Translations under genes and position numbers: made by a program
The notes under the pieces: generated by a model
The model's database searches: none
Told to the model about the DNA's origin: nothing
What the model saw: only the letters and a program-made list of their open reading frames with translations
Source: Cellvibrionales bacterium
GTDB lineage: Bacteria; Pseudomonadota; Gammaproteobacteria; Pseudomonadales; GM7GCV1
NCBI GenBank assembly: GCA_014323765.1
Contig: JACONM010000011.1
Span: forward strand, 61,860-114,209
Length of the DNA stretch: 52,350 nt
Reading direction: 5' to 3'
Shown: positions 8,081 through 16,114 of the stretch, in pieces
Layout of the letters: the number at the start of each line of letters is the position of its first letter
Numbering within the stretch: the first letter of the stretch is position 1

Positions 8081-8443
8081 TTAGGAGAGATAGGGCGGGG
8101 CACGCGCCGGTGGAATGCGGCGGGTGAATGAACGGTCGCGCTCAGGTTCGGCGCGAAATGTTTGGATTGAAAGCGGCGGGGTGCAACGCAATGAGTCGGA
8201 AGGTGCCGCGGCCAGCTGATGGTCCGCCAGATGGTAGGCGAAGCACTGTTCTAGATGCGGTTTGTGTTGGCCTGTGCTTTCATGGTCCGGATCCGAATGA
8301 CCGGAATTTTGCTCTTGCTCTTCATGGTCGCCACTATGATCCAGCGCATGCACGTGCCCCGCCGAGAGAGTCGATGCGGTACAAAGCATCAACGCCAGCA
8401 AAATAGCCAACGTTTGCAGGTGTTTGTTTGTGCGCAGGGGCAT
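8081..8443 (-). CDS. Small His-rich periplasmic protein
   Basis: 120 residues from ATG 8443 (a GTG at 8458 is possible). A signal peptide of about 29 residues is followed by a His/Asp/Glu-rich stretch (GHVHALDHSGDHEEQ, DPDHESTGQHKPH) and a C-terminal RAPPYLS. Short His-rich proteins with a terminal R-A/G-P-P motif often accompany zinc or heavy-metal uptake and efflux genes. It probably binds zinc in the periplasm and works with the ZnuD-like receptor, with which it is likely cotranscribed. Some residues may be unstructured. The function is inferred only from composition and position. Confidence 0.65.
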   Translation of the reverse strand: MPLRTNKHLQTLAILLALMLCTASTLSAGHVHALDHSGDHEEQEQNSGHSDPDHESTGQHKPHLEQCFAYHLADHQLAAAPSDSLRCTPPLSIQTFRAEPERDRSFTRRIPPARAPPYLS

Positions 8444-8895
8444 TGTACGGCGATTCACAGGGGCGGCAAAGGGTGTGCAAGAACGGGCATTCTCCGCCCT
8501 AGCCGGTGCCTTGTCAAGCTAAATTGCCCTTGCCAAAAGGGTTTAGAGAACTCACCACGGTATCCCCAATGTCCGGCAGCAGATATGCCACAAAAAAAAC
8601 CAACCAAGTTACAAGGCGATCTAATTGCCGCCGCACCCAACCCGACCGCCGGATAAATACCAGAGCAAGGGGCGCAATTTTCTAGGATGCGATCTGAACG
8701 GGCGATATAGACCATGGCACTGATAAAAAATGCGAAAAGGCGCGAATTTTGCGAATTATTAGAAATTGATCACGGCCAAAAAGACAGTCTTGCTCAAAGC
8801 ACGTTCAAAAACCCATTATTACCAGTGAACCAACCACCCCCCACAGTCGTAACCAAAGCCAATAGTTGCCAACTCCATCAATCCACCGACCCACC
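8444..8895. other. Intergenic region between divergent clusters
   Basis: About 450 bases separating the zinc genes (minus) from the lipid cluster (plus). It should carry both promoters, but no strong sigma-70 or Zur-type site stands out. A 26-base stretch at 8487-8512 (GCATTCTCCGCCCTAGCCGG and on) resembles the degenerate repeats at 38.4-38.7 kb. A minus frame at 8455-8715 has no coding character. Confidence 0.4.
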
Positions 8896-9333
8896 ATGCC
8901 CATCCCACCCCCCGAACCCGCCCTGTTAGGCCAGCTAAAGGCATTTTATCGCGACCTGTTGCATATGCCGCTCGACGACATCGAACAGCTTTACAGCCAA
9001 GACATCGTCTTCCGCGACCCCCTCCACCAGCTGCGCGGCACCGCCGAGCTCCACGCCTACCTACACCGCCTCTGCAGCGGCCTGCGCAGCGGTCGCTTCG
9101 AATGCCTCGACCAGACCAGCAGCGCGGGCAACGCCTTCATCAAATGGAACATGCATTTCTGCCACCCTCGCTTAGGCTCCAAAACCATCAGCGTCCGCGG
9201 CATCAGCCACCTCCACTTCGCCGAGCGCATCCACTACCATGAAGACATCTACGACCTCGGCGCGATGCTCTACGAGCAGATACCCCTCCTGCGCGCCCCC
9301 ACCCGCTGGCTAAAACGCCGCCTGACAACCTAG
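8896..9333 (+). CDS. NTF2/SnoaL-like domain protein
   Basis: 145 residues from ATG 8896. The order (helix with LLGQLKAFYRDLL, then IEQLYSQDIVFRDPLHQLRG, then beta strands ending in YHEDIYDLGAMLYEQIP) fits the NTF2-like cone fold, most like the SnoaL-like family that opens lipid-modification clusters in gammaproteobacteria. Such proteins may bind a small hydrophobic substrate or act as a lyase or isomerase; the activity here is unknown. It is the first gene of a tightly packed plus-strand series, 19 bases before the SDR gene. Confidence 0.8.
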   Translation: MPIPPPEPALLGQLKAFYRDLLHMPLDDIEQLYSQDIVFRDPLHQLRGTAELHAYLHRLCSGLRSGRFECLDQTSSAGNAFIKWNMHFCHPRLGSKTISVRGISHLHFAERIHYHEDIYDLGAMLYEQIPLLRAPTRWLKRRLTT

Positions 9334-9352
9334 CGCAACCCCGCTAACCAAA

Positions 9353-10132
9353 ATGCCCGCCATCCAAAACGAAACCATCTGGCTCACTGGTGCCAGCTCC
9401 GGCCTCGGTCTAGCCCTCTGCCACCAATTAGCCGCGCAAGGCAACCGGCTGATCATCTCCGCTCGCAACACTGCCGCCCTCCATGCCTTAGCCGCCGAAC
9501 ACCCCGGCCTCATCCCCCTACCGCTCGACATCGCCGACCCAAAAGCCGTAACCGCCGCCAGCCAGCAACTGCAACAACACACCGACCACCTCGATCGCCT
9601 CATCTTAAACGCCGGCACCTGCGAATACCTCGACCCCGCCCGCCCCGACCCCGCACTAATGACCAAAATCGCCGAAATCAATTACCTCGGGCAAATGCAC
9701 TGCATCGCCGCCAGCCTAGACTTGCTCAAACAAGCCAAAGCCCCGCACATTGTCGGCATCAGCTCACAGGTCATCCACGCCGCCTTCCCCCGCGCCGCCG
9801 CCTACGGAGCCTCCAAAGCCGCCATGGACTACGCCCTACGCTCTCTCTGGCTGGATTTAGCCCCCCACAATATCGATCTCACCCTAATCCGCCCCGGCTT
9901 CGTCGACACCCCCCTCACCCGCCGCAACCAATTCGCCATGCCCTTTTTAATGTCCGCCGACCGCGCCGCCCAACGCTGCCTCCGCGCCATCGCCCGCCGC
10001 AAACACTGCTACAGTTTCCCCAAACGTCTGCGTCTGCTGTTGCGCCTCCTCAACGCCTGCCTGCCCGCCCTACGCCTAAAACTACTGTCCGGCCCCGCCC
10101 CCCCAAGCTCAACGGACACCCCCAAGCGATGA
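9353..10132 (+). CDS. Short-chain dehydrogenase/reductase
   Basis: 259 residues. NAD(P)-binding TGASSGLG at 12-19, NAG at 86-88, catalytic Ser137/138 in GISSQ, and Y151-x3-K155 (YGASK), followed by RPGFVDTPLT. This is a complete classical SDR with an Arg-rich hydrophobic tail (about 215-245) that may contact the membrane. The stop overlaps the next gene's ATG (ATGA), showing translational coupling. In the equivalent cluster of other gammaproteobacteria an SDR sits in the same place; it probably oxidises or reduces a hydroxyl or keto group on a lipid. Substrate unknown. Confidence 0.88.
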   Translation: MPAIQNETIWLTGASSGLGLALCHQLAAQGNRLIISARNTAALHALAAEHPGLIPLPLDIADPKAVTAASQQLQQHTDHLDRLILNAGTCEYLDPARPDPALMTKIAEINYLGQMHCIAASLDLLKQAKAPHIVGISSQVIHAAFPRAAAYGASKAAMDYALRSLWLDLAPHNIDLTLIRPGFVDTPLTRRNQFAMPFLMSADRAAQRCLRAIARRKHCYSFPKRLRLLLRLLNACLPALRLKLLSGPAPPSSTDTPKR

Positions 10133-11397
10133 AAATCGCCATCATCGGCAGCGGCATCGCCGGCCTAACCTGCGCCCACCTCCTACACCGCCAGCACGAC
10201 ATCGCCCTGTTCGAGAAAGCCGAGCGCATCGGCGGCCACACCGCCACCATCGATGTCCGCCACCGCGGCCAAAACTACCCCATCGACACCGGCTTCATCG
10301 TCTATAACCACCGCACCTACCCACACTTCGTCCAGCTACTAAAAAACCTCGGCGTGCCCGCGCAAGAAACCGAAATGAGCTTCGGCGTCAGCACCGCAGA
10401 CGGCAGCCTAGAATACGCCAGCACCAGCCTAAACAGCCTATTCGCCCAACGCCGCCGCCTGCTCAGCTCCGCCCATTGGCGCATGCTCGCCGACATCCTG
10501 CGCTTTTACCGCACCGCCCGCGCCGATCTCGCCCAAGATCGCCTACCCCAAACCACCACCCTAGGCGACTATTTGCAACAGGGCGGCTACGGCCACGCCT
10601 TCCGCGAACACTTCCTATTGCCCATGGGCAGCGCCATCTGGTCCACCTCCACCGCCCGCCTGCTGGATTTTCCGCTACAGTTTTTCCTCCGCTTCTTCCA
10701 CAACCACGGCCTGCTCAACATCGCCCGCCGCCCGACATGGCGCACCCTGCAAGGCGGCTCCAAATCCTATCTGCAACCGCTCACCCGCGACTTCGCCGAC
10801 CAAATCCACCTCCGCGCCAAACTCCGCACAATCCACCGCCACGCCGACTCCGTCACTCTAGATTTTGCCGACCGCCCCCCGCACCACTGCGACCAAGTCA
10901 TCCTCGCCTGCCACAGCGACCAAGCCCTCGCCCTACTCGCCGACCCCAGCACCGCCGAGCGCGAGATCCTCAGCGCCATCCCCTACCACACCAGCGAAGC
11001 CATATTGCACCACGACTACAGCATCCTGCCGCGCAATAAAACCGCCTGGGCCAGCTGGAACTACCGCCTCAGCACCACCCCCGGTGCCCCGCCAATAGTC
11101 AGCTATAACATGAACCGCCTGCAACGCATCGACTGCCCCGACACCTTCATCGTCACCCTAAACGCCACCGCCCAGCTAGACCCGGCCAAAATCATCGGCC
11201 GCTACCGCTACGCCCACCCCCAATTCAGCCCCGCCGCCACCGCCGCCCAACACCGCTGGCCAGAAATAAACGGCACCAACCGAACCTGGTTTTGCGGTGC
11301 CTACTGGCGCAATGGCTTCCATGAAGACGGCTGCTGGAGTGCCCTCCGCATCGCCCGCAAACTGGGCACCGACTGGCCCGGCCCCCTCACCCCATAA
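10129..11397 (+). CDS. FAD-dependent amine-oxidase-like oxidoreductase
   Basis: 422 residues. An N-terminal dinucleotide-binding motif GSGIAGL (7-13) ends in FEKAERIGGHT, then IDTGFIVYN, the arrangement seen in the COG2907 group of flavin amine-oxidase-like proteins. The C-terminal FCGAYWRNGFHEDGCWSALR is also characteristic. These proteins occur next to DUF1365 and CFA synthase genes and are thought to act on fatty acyl chains rather than amines. It may desaturate or oxidise the lipid modified by the CFA-like enzyme. Overlaps the SDR gene by 4 bases; DUF1365 follows after 12. Confidence 0.9.
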   Translation: MKIAIIGSGIAGLTCAHLLHRQHDIALFEKAERIGGHTATIDVRHRGQNYPIDTGFIVYNHRTYPHFVQLLKNLGVPAQETEMSFGVSTADGSLEYASTSLNSLFAQRRRLLSSAHWRMLADILRFYRTARADLAQDRLPQTTTLGDYLQQGGYGHAFREHFLLPMGSAIWSTSTARLLDFPLQFFLRFFHNHGLLNIARRPTWRTLQGGSKSYLQPLTRDFADQIHLRAKLRTIHRHADSVTLDFADRPPHHCDQVILACHSDQALALLADPSTAEREILSAIPYHTSEAILHHDYSILPRNKTAWASWNYRLSTTPGAPPIVSYNMNRLQRIDCPDTFIVTLNATAQLDPAKIIGRYRYAHPQFSPAATAAQHRWPEINGTNRTWFCGAYWRNGFHEDGCWSALRIARKLGTDWPGPLTP

Positions 11398-11409
11398 CCC
11401 CATGACCCC

Positions 11410-12294
11410 ATGATGCGCCACCCCATGCCAAACCTAGACAGCGCCATCTATGAAGGCTATCTGCGCCACCGCCGCCACCGCCCACGCCCGCACCGCTTCA
11501 CCTACCCCGTCTACATGCTCTACCTCCGCCTAGACAAACTCCCCCAAGTCTGGGCACAAAGCCGCCTCTGCTCCCCCCACCCACTGGCCCCCATCCGCTT
11601 CGTACGCAGCGACTATTTTGGCCCGCCCAACCAACCGCTAGACCAAGCCGTACGTCAAACAGTCGCCAAAACCCTCGGCACCGCCCCCAGCGGCCCCATC
11701 TGCATGCTCACCAACCTGCGGCATTTTGGCCACCGCAGCAACCCGCTCACAGTCTATTATTGCTTTGACGAACACCGCCGCCTGCATGCCCTGCTATTGG
11801 AAGTCACCAACGCCCCCTGGGGCGAGCGGCACCACTATGTGCTGGCGACTGAACCACACCAGCGCACCCTGCGTACCGAGTTTGCCAAAGAACTGCACGT
11901 CTCCCCCTTTAACCCGATGAATATGCGCTACCGCTGGCACAGCACCACCCCCGACCGCCGCCTCGTCATCCACATGCAAACCCACCTCACCACCACAGAA
12001 CCCAGCAAACCAGACCCCCCGACAAGGGGAGTTCCCCCTCTCGAAGCCCCCCTGACAAGGGGAGTTTGGGGGGTTGGATGTGGGGAAGTTGGATGTGGGA
12101 GGTCCGTCTTCGACGCCTCCCTAGTCCTACGCCGCCACGCCCTAACCCCGCGCAACCTCCGCCGCACCTATTGCCGCTACCCCTTTATGACCTGGCGCGT
12201 CAGCAGCGCGATCTACTGGCAAGCCTTCAAACTATTCCTAAAAAAAACCCCGCTCCACCCCAAACCCCCGCCGCCAACCCCCAACCCTAAATGA
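11410..12294 (+). CDS. DUF1365 family protein with an in-frame repeat insertion
   Basis: 294 residues; the family is usually near 250-260. Conserved stretches are present: SAIYEGYLRHRRHRPRPHRF near the start, TNLRHFGHRSNPLTVYYCFD, EVTNAPWGERHHYVL, FNPMNMRYRW and, after the insert, FDASLVLRR and CRYPFMTWRVSSAIYWQAFK. Between IHMQ (about 190) and FDASL (233) lie some 35 extra residues encoded by the repeat at about 12013-12103. The frame stays open, so the protein may still be made with a Gly/Pro/Cys-rich loop. DUF1365 proteins accompany CFA synthases and FAD oxidases; their reaction is unknown. The start at 11410 has no clear ribosome site; ATG 11425 is an alternative. Confidence 0.88.
   Translation: MMRHPMPNLDSAIYEGYLRHRRHRPRPHRFTYPVYMLYLRLDKLPQVWAQSRLCSPHPLAPIRFVRSDYFGPPNQPLDQAVRQTVAKTLGTAPSGPICMLTNLRHFGHRSNPLTVYYCFDEHRRLHALLLEVTNAPWGERHHYVLATEPHQRTLRTEFAKELHVSPFNPMNMRYRWHSTTPDRRLVIHMQTHLTTTEPSKPDPPTRGVPPLEAPLTRGVWGVGCGEVGCGRSVFDASLVLRRHALTPRNLRRTYCRYPFMTWRVSSAIYWQAFKLFLKKTPLHPKPPPPTPNPK
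12013..12103 (+). repeat. G/C-run repeat element inside the DUF1365 gene
   Basis: Two direct copies of a core GACAAGGGGAGTT (12021-12033 and 12054-12066), each preceded by a run of C; the second is followed by a run of G, making C6-x-G6 palindromic arms. It ends with a tandem duplication of GTTGGATGTGGG (12073 and 12088). Such mobile palindromic repeats normally sit between genes. Here it is inside a coding sequence without breaking frame. A diverged relative lies at 29514-29550. Confidence 0.7.
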
Positions 12295-12306
12295 GCCGCA
12301 ATTAAA

Positions 12307-13533
12307 ATGCCCCACCCCCTAAAACTATCCGCCACCGAAAAAGCCGCCCTCGCCTTCGTCCAGCGCGTATTAAGCCGCCTGCAACAGGGCCACCTACGCC
12401 TGATCATCGGCGATACCGAACACCACTACGGCGAACCCGCCGCGACAGCCCGCCTCCACGCCCAAGCGCAAATCCACGATGGCCGCGCCCTCACCGCCAT
12501 CCTGCGCCAAGCCAGCATCGGCGTCGGCGAATCCTACATGCAAGGCCACTGGAGCACCCCCGACCTCACCGCCCTAGTCCGCCTAATGGTCCTCAACCTC
12601 GCCGCCTTCAACCGCTTGGACCACGACCGCCCCTGGCCCCTGCGTCTCCTACACCGCCTAAGCCAAGTCCGTCCCCGCAGCAACCGCCGCGCCGCCCGCC
12701 GCAACATCGCCGCCCATTACGACCTCAGCAACGACTTCTTCGCCCTTTTCTTAGACCCGACCATGACCTATTCCTGCGCCCTCTTCCCCCGCCCCGACTC
12801 CTCGCTGGAACAAGCCTCCATCCACAAAGTCAAAACCCTGTGCGACAAATTGCAGCTAACCGAGCGCGACCACCTGCTAGAAATCGGCACCGGCTGGGGC
12901 TTCCTCGCCCGCTACGCCGCCCAACACTACGGCTGCCGAGTCACCACCACCACCCTCTCCGAACAGCAATACCAATACGCCCGCCAGCAAATCCGCGCCC
13001 ACAACCTAGAAAACCAGATCCAAGTCCTACGCCGCGACTACCGCGACCTAACAGGCACCTACGACAAACTGGTCTCCGTCGAGATGATCGAAGCCGTCGG
13101 CCACCGCCACTTCGACCGCTACTTCGCCACCTGCGACCGCCTGCTGAAACCGCACGGCCTCATGGCCCTGCAAGCCATCACCATCGCCGACCAACACTAC
13201 CAACGCGCCACCCGCTACCGCGATTTCATCCAAAAACACATTTTCCCCGGCGGCGGCCTCCCCGGCCACACAGTCATCGCCGACTGCCTACGCCGCAAAA
13301 CCACTATGCAAATCCTAACCATGCAAGACATCGGTGCTGACTACGCCCGCACCCTAAAAATCTGGCGGCGCAACTTCCTAAACCGCCTCGATGAAGTGCG
13401 CAAACTCGGCTTCGATGATTCGTTTATCCGCATGTGGGAATACTATCTCTGCTACTGTGAAGGCGGCTTCCTAGAACGCTCCATCAGTGCCACCCAAATG
13501 CTAATCGCCGCCCCCAACTGGCACCCCAGCTAA
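12307..13533 (+). CDS. cfa: Cyclopropane-fatty-acyl-phospholipid synthase family enzyme
   Basis: 408 residues. The N-terminal part (about 1-130) is the CFA lipid-binding domain, including IGVGESYMQGHW. Then AAHYDLSNDFFALFLDPTMTYS marks the SAM methyltransferase domain, with SAM loop LEIGTGWGF near residue 195 and YDKLVSVEMIEAVGH, the conserved catalytic-core segment with the acidic residue that binds the bicarbonate site region. The end MWEYYLCYCEGGF is also family-typical. It methylates or methylenates unsaturated acyl chains of membrane phospholipids. Given the FAD enzyme and SDR upstream, the final product could be more complex than a cyclopropane ring, for example a methylated or furan-type acyl chain; that is inference. 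Confidence 0.92.
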   Translation: MPHPLKLSATEKAALAFVQRVLSRLQQGHLRLIIGDTEHHYGEPAATARLHAQAQIHDGRALTAILRQASIGVGESYMQGHWSTPDLTALVRLMVLNLAAFNRLDHDRPWPLRLLHRLSQVRPRSNRRAARRNIAAHYDLSNDFFALFLDPTMTYSCALFPRPDSSLEQASIHKVKTLCDKLQLTERDHLLEIGTGWGFLARYAAQHYGCRVTTTTLSEQQYQYARQQIRAHNLENQIQVLRRDYRDLTGTYDKLVSVEMIEAVGHRHFDRYFATCDRLLKPHGLMALQAITIADQHYQRATRYRDFIQKHIFPGGGLPGHTVIADCLRRKTTMQILTMQDIGADYARTLKIWRRNFLNRLDEVRKLGFDDSFIRMWEYYLCYCEGGFLERSISATQMLIAAPNWHPS

Positions 13534-13556
13534 AATCTCGGCAAAGGAAAACTAAA

Positions 13557-14327
13557 ATGCACCTCTATCTCAAACCGCTTCTGAATCTGTTCGACGACCC
13601 GCCCCGCGAAGACGGCATAGGCAAATGCATCGGCACCATCAACACCCATCTAGGCGCAGGCTTAGGGCTCGCCCTCTTAGCAAACAAAATCGGCAAATCC
13701 TTCACCCTAATCTATGCGCCCTGTAAAGAAGACCACGACCGCGGCGGGCGCGGCAAAAGCCTAGACACTTGGGCGCAAGCAACGCTTGACGGCCAAGACC
13801 GGCTGCTGCAAATCGAAATAAAAAACTGGAGCGTCACCGCGCCGGGCGTACTCCGCTTGCCAGTAAATACCGAGCAAACACCCCAGCAGATCCAAGCTCA
13901 CCGCAAAAAACAATGGGAGTACTATTTTCACAATTTCAACGATGGTAAAACCCATATCCCAGCGGCAAACAGCATCAATAAACTGTTGCGCCGCATGGTT
14001 TTACCGCCAAACTTTACCGGGCAATACCGCAAACAAATAACGCCACTGCTAATCCTCTGGCCCACCATGCACCCAGAAGGCAAAAGCGAAGCCCTGTTTC
14101 CGGTCAAGCTCCCAGACCCAAAAATCTGCGAAGAACGGGTACAAAATTTTGGCGGCTTTACCCAATTCTGGTTCTTTTCGATGTCCGCCCATATCCGCAC
14201 CCTACACCAACAAAACATCAGCGCAATAAATGTAGATGAAGCGATCCTGCGATCCCCCAAGCAGGCGGTCGAAAAATTAAACATCGACATCGCCACTTGG
14301 CTTAAACGATTTTTCAATGGCCGCTAA
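13557..14327 (+). CDS. Unknown protein, possible PD-(D/E)XK nuclease
   Basis: 256 residues; start at 13557 with AAAGGA upstream. It is not a normal member of the lipid cluster. A strand-like LLQIEIKNWS (E87-x-K89) after D70 and D81, with E18 upstream, resembles the core of PD-(D/E)XK nucleases, where an E-x-K pair coordinates Mg2+. Later there is LLILWPTMHPEGK and a Trp/Phe-rich FGGFTQFWFFSMSAH. No second nuclease or methylase gene is adjacent. Codon use is less extreme than in its neighbours. It lies 23 bases after cfa and 46 bases before DUF2878, so it could be expressed with them. The nuclease idea rests on one motif only. Confidence 0.6.
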   Translation: MHLYLKPLLNLFDDPPREDGIGKCIGTINTHLGAGLGLALLANKIGKSFTLIYAPCKEDHDRGGRGKSLDTWAQATLDGQDRLLQIEIKNWSVTAPGVLRLPVNTEQTPQQIQAHRKKQWEYYFHNFNDGKTHIPAANSINKLLRRMVLPPNFTGQYRKQITPLLILWPTMHPEGKSEALFPVKLPDPKICEERVQNFGGFTQFWFFSMSAHIRTLHQQNISAINVDEAILRSPKQAVEKLNIDIATWLKRFFNGR

Positions 14328-14373
14328 AGAAAGCCGTCCCCAAGCCGCAAGACACCCCGGAGAGACCGAACTC

Positions 14374-14916
14374 ATGAAAAACCTCCCCCGCCTGCTATTA
14401 AATTTCGCCCTCTTCCAAACGGGCTGGGCCCTCTGCGTATTCGCCGGCAACCTAGCGGCCCTGCCCTACACCGTCGCCGCGTTAGGAATTCACGCCCGCT
14501 GGATACTGCGCACTCGCCGCGAATGGCAGCTCATCGCCGGGCTCGCCGCCGCCGGCAGCGGCTGGGACTACCTCCTCGCCACCCTCGGGCTAATCCACTT
14601 CGCCGGCACCGCCATCGCACTCGGCCCCCTCGCCCTCACCCTCGCCATCCCCCCCTGGCTCGCCTGCCTATGGCTGCTGTTCGCCACCACCCTCAGCCAC
14701 ACCTTCGCCTGGCTCCACCGCCGCCTACCGCTCGCCGCAATCCTCGCCGCCCTCAGCGCACCCCTCACTTATTTAGGCGGCGCCGCGCTCAACGGCTCCG
14801 AAATTCCGAACCCATGGCTCGCCGCCGCCGCCATCGCCAGCGGCTGGGCCATCCTCTTCCCCGCCGGCCTCTTCGCCGCCCGGCGCATCGCAAATCAGGC
14901 AACCCCCCATGCCTAA
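14374..14916 (+). CDS. DUF2878 membrane protein
   Basis: 180 residues from ATG 14374, with GGAG at 14359-14362; a longer frame from 14317 would overlap the previous gene and is unlikely. The protein is almost wholly hydrophobic with about five to six membrane segments. LLLNFALFQTGWALCVFAGN at the start, RREWQLI and the central GSGWDYLL match the DUF2878 pattern. DUF2878 genes accompany CFA/DUF1365/FAD oxidoreductase clusters in gammaproteobacteria. The protein may move or present a lipid in the inner membrane; the activity is unknown. It overlaps the next gene by 8 bases. Confidence 0.85.
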   Translation: MKNLPRLLLNFALFQTGWALCVFAGNLAALPYTVAALGIHARWILRTRREWQLIAGLAAAGSGWDYLLATLGLIHFAGTAIALGPLALTLAIPPWLACLWLLFATTLSHTFAWLHRRLPLAAILAALSAPLTYLGGAALNGSEIPNPWLAAAAIASGWAILFPAGLFAARRIANQATPHA

Positions 14917-15790
14917 CCCCCTATCCGTCGCCCTATTATTGGCAACCTCCCCGCTCTGGGCCGCAATCGCCACCGCCGCACCGCCAAATGCCCCCGCCGC
15001 CCTCGATATTGACAAAATCGCTGCCATCGGCGAAGCCCACGCTCCAGACGGCGGCCCGCTACTCTATCGCGAATACCACAGTTACAGCCCAGACGGCATC
15101 CACCATCATGTCCTCTACCGCGACTCCACCGACCAACCCCTAACGGAAAAAACCATCTCCTACGCCACGGGCCCCGCCACCCCCACCTTCACCCAACAAA
15201 ACGTGCAAACCGGTCGCCGCCTACAAGTGCTCTGGAACAAACCACCAAAAAACGCCAGCCGCCCAGCCCTGCAAAACGAACCGGCGCAAAACGCTACCCC
15301 AGATAAAAACAACCGCGCCAGCACCGCCAACACCGGCAATAAAACGACTAAACCCAGCCCGATTAAAGCGGGCACCGCCCAAACCAACCCCAAATCGCCC
15401 GCCACCCTGCGCGTCCTCGACAGCCGCCGAAAGACCGCCAAAACCCTCACCCCCAGCGGCCAATTCCCCCTCGTCATCGATGCCGGCTTCGACCCCTTCA
15501 TCCGCGCCCACCTACCCCACCTGTTAGCCGGCGAACAACTCACCTTCGAATTCCTCTTCGCCAAACGCGCCCGCCTAATCCGCCTCAAAGCCCAAGCCCA
15601 GCCCTGCAAAGACACCCCCCAAAACCACTGCATCCTCATCAAACCACACAGCCGCCTAATCCGCCTAATCGCCCCCCCACTCCGCCTAGAATACGACCAA
15701 ACCCCCCGCCTAATCCGCTACCGCGGCCCCTCCAACCTATCCGACCACCAAGGCAAAGGCAAACAAGTAGAAATCCACTACCAATACTAA
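14909..15790 (+). CDS. Secreted protein of unknown function ending the lipid cluster
   Basis: 293 residues. Signal peptide about 1-23 (ends IATA). A short N-terminal beta domain has YREYHSYSPDGIHHH. A Thr/Asn/Lys-rich linker (about 125-165) follows, then a beta-rich C-terminal domain with LVIDAGFDPFIRAHLPHLLAGEQLTFEF and RLIRYRGPSNLSDHQGKGKQVEI. The C-terminal pattern (a G-x-SN-x-x-D-x-x-G motif) recalls a family of uncharacterised periplasmic proteins in Pseudomonas relatives. Other clusters of this type have a DUF3833 lipoprotein in this slot, which this is not. It may bind or carry the modified lipid, but nothing in the sequence proves it. Confidence 0.75.
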   Translation: MPNPLSVALLLATSPLWAAIATAAPPNAPAALDIDKIAAIGEAHAPDGGPLLYREYHSYSPDGIHHHVLYRDSTDQPLTEKTISYATGPATPTFTQQNVQTGRRLQVLWNKPPKNASRPALQNEPAQNATPDKNNRASTANTGNKTTKPSPIKAGTAQTNPKSPATLRVLDSRRKTAKTLTPSGQFPLVIDAGFDPFIRAHLPHLLAGEQLTFEFLFAKRARLIRLKAQAQPCKDTPQNHCILIKPHSRLIRLIAPPLRLEYDQTPRLIRYRGPSNLSDHQGKGKQVEIHYQY

Positions 15791-15817
15791 GCCCCCGCCC
15801 CGCACCGAAGGTCCCCG

Positions 15818-16114
15818 CTACCCCGCCCCCGCCGCCCGCAAAATAGCGGCGTATTGGGCATGGTGGCGATGTTCGGCGATTAGCGATAATAGGCTCTGCC
15901 CGGCCGGATTAGCGGCATTCAAATCCCGCCCGTCCGCCTTGAAAAATTCCACAAAAGTGGCAAAGTTTTGCGCATTCATACCGCGATAGGCGCGCTCCAG
16001 ACAGTGAAAATCCGCATTCACCCCGGCCGGCGGACGGGCCGCCAAAAATCCACGCACCCGCGCATCATCAAAAACCTCGCCTAATACCTTTTTTTTATCC
16101 TTTTTCAACGCCAT
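15818..16114 (-). CDS. PA4642-family small protein
   Basis: 98 residues. [20 protein letters not shown] at the start, then PPAGVNADFHCLERAYRGM, match the small protein annotated as the PA4642 family in Pseudomonas. No catalytic residues are known; the sequence is soluble and mostly helical with an Asn-rich ankyrin-like DLNAANPAGQSLLSLI stretch. Its ATG overlaps the gatB stop by one base (TGATG), so it is the last gene of the gatCAB transcript. Role unknown. Confidence 0.82.
   Translation of the reverse strand: MALKKDKKKVLGEVFDDARVRGFLAARPPAGVNADFHCLERAYRGMNAQNFATFVEFFKADGRDLNAANPAGQSLLSLIAEHRHHAQYAAILRAAGAG

Noticed and set aside
8455-8715. Minus-strand frame upstream of the His-rich gene
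   Set aside because: No ribosome site, no family, and starts far from any promoter-like sequence.
8444-8895. Cobalamin riboswitch before the TonB receptor
   Set aside because: The conserved B12-box sequence was looked for and not found; His-rich loops point to a metal, not a corrinoid.
10476-11039. 187-codon frame inside the FAD oxidoreductase gene
   Set aside because: Pro/Arg/His composition typical of an out-of-frame shadow.
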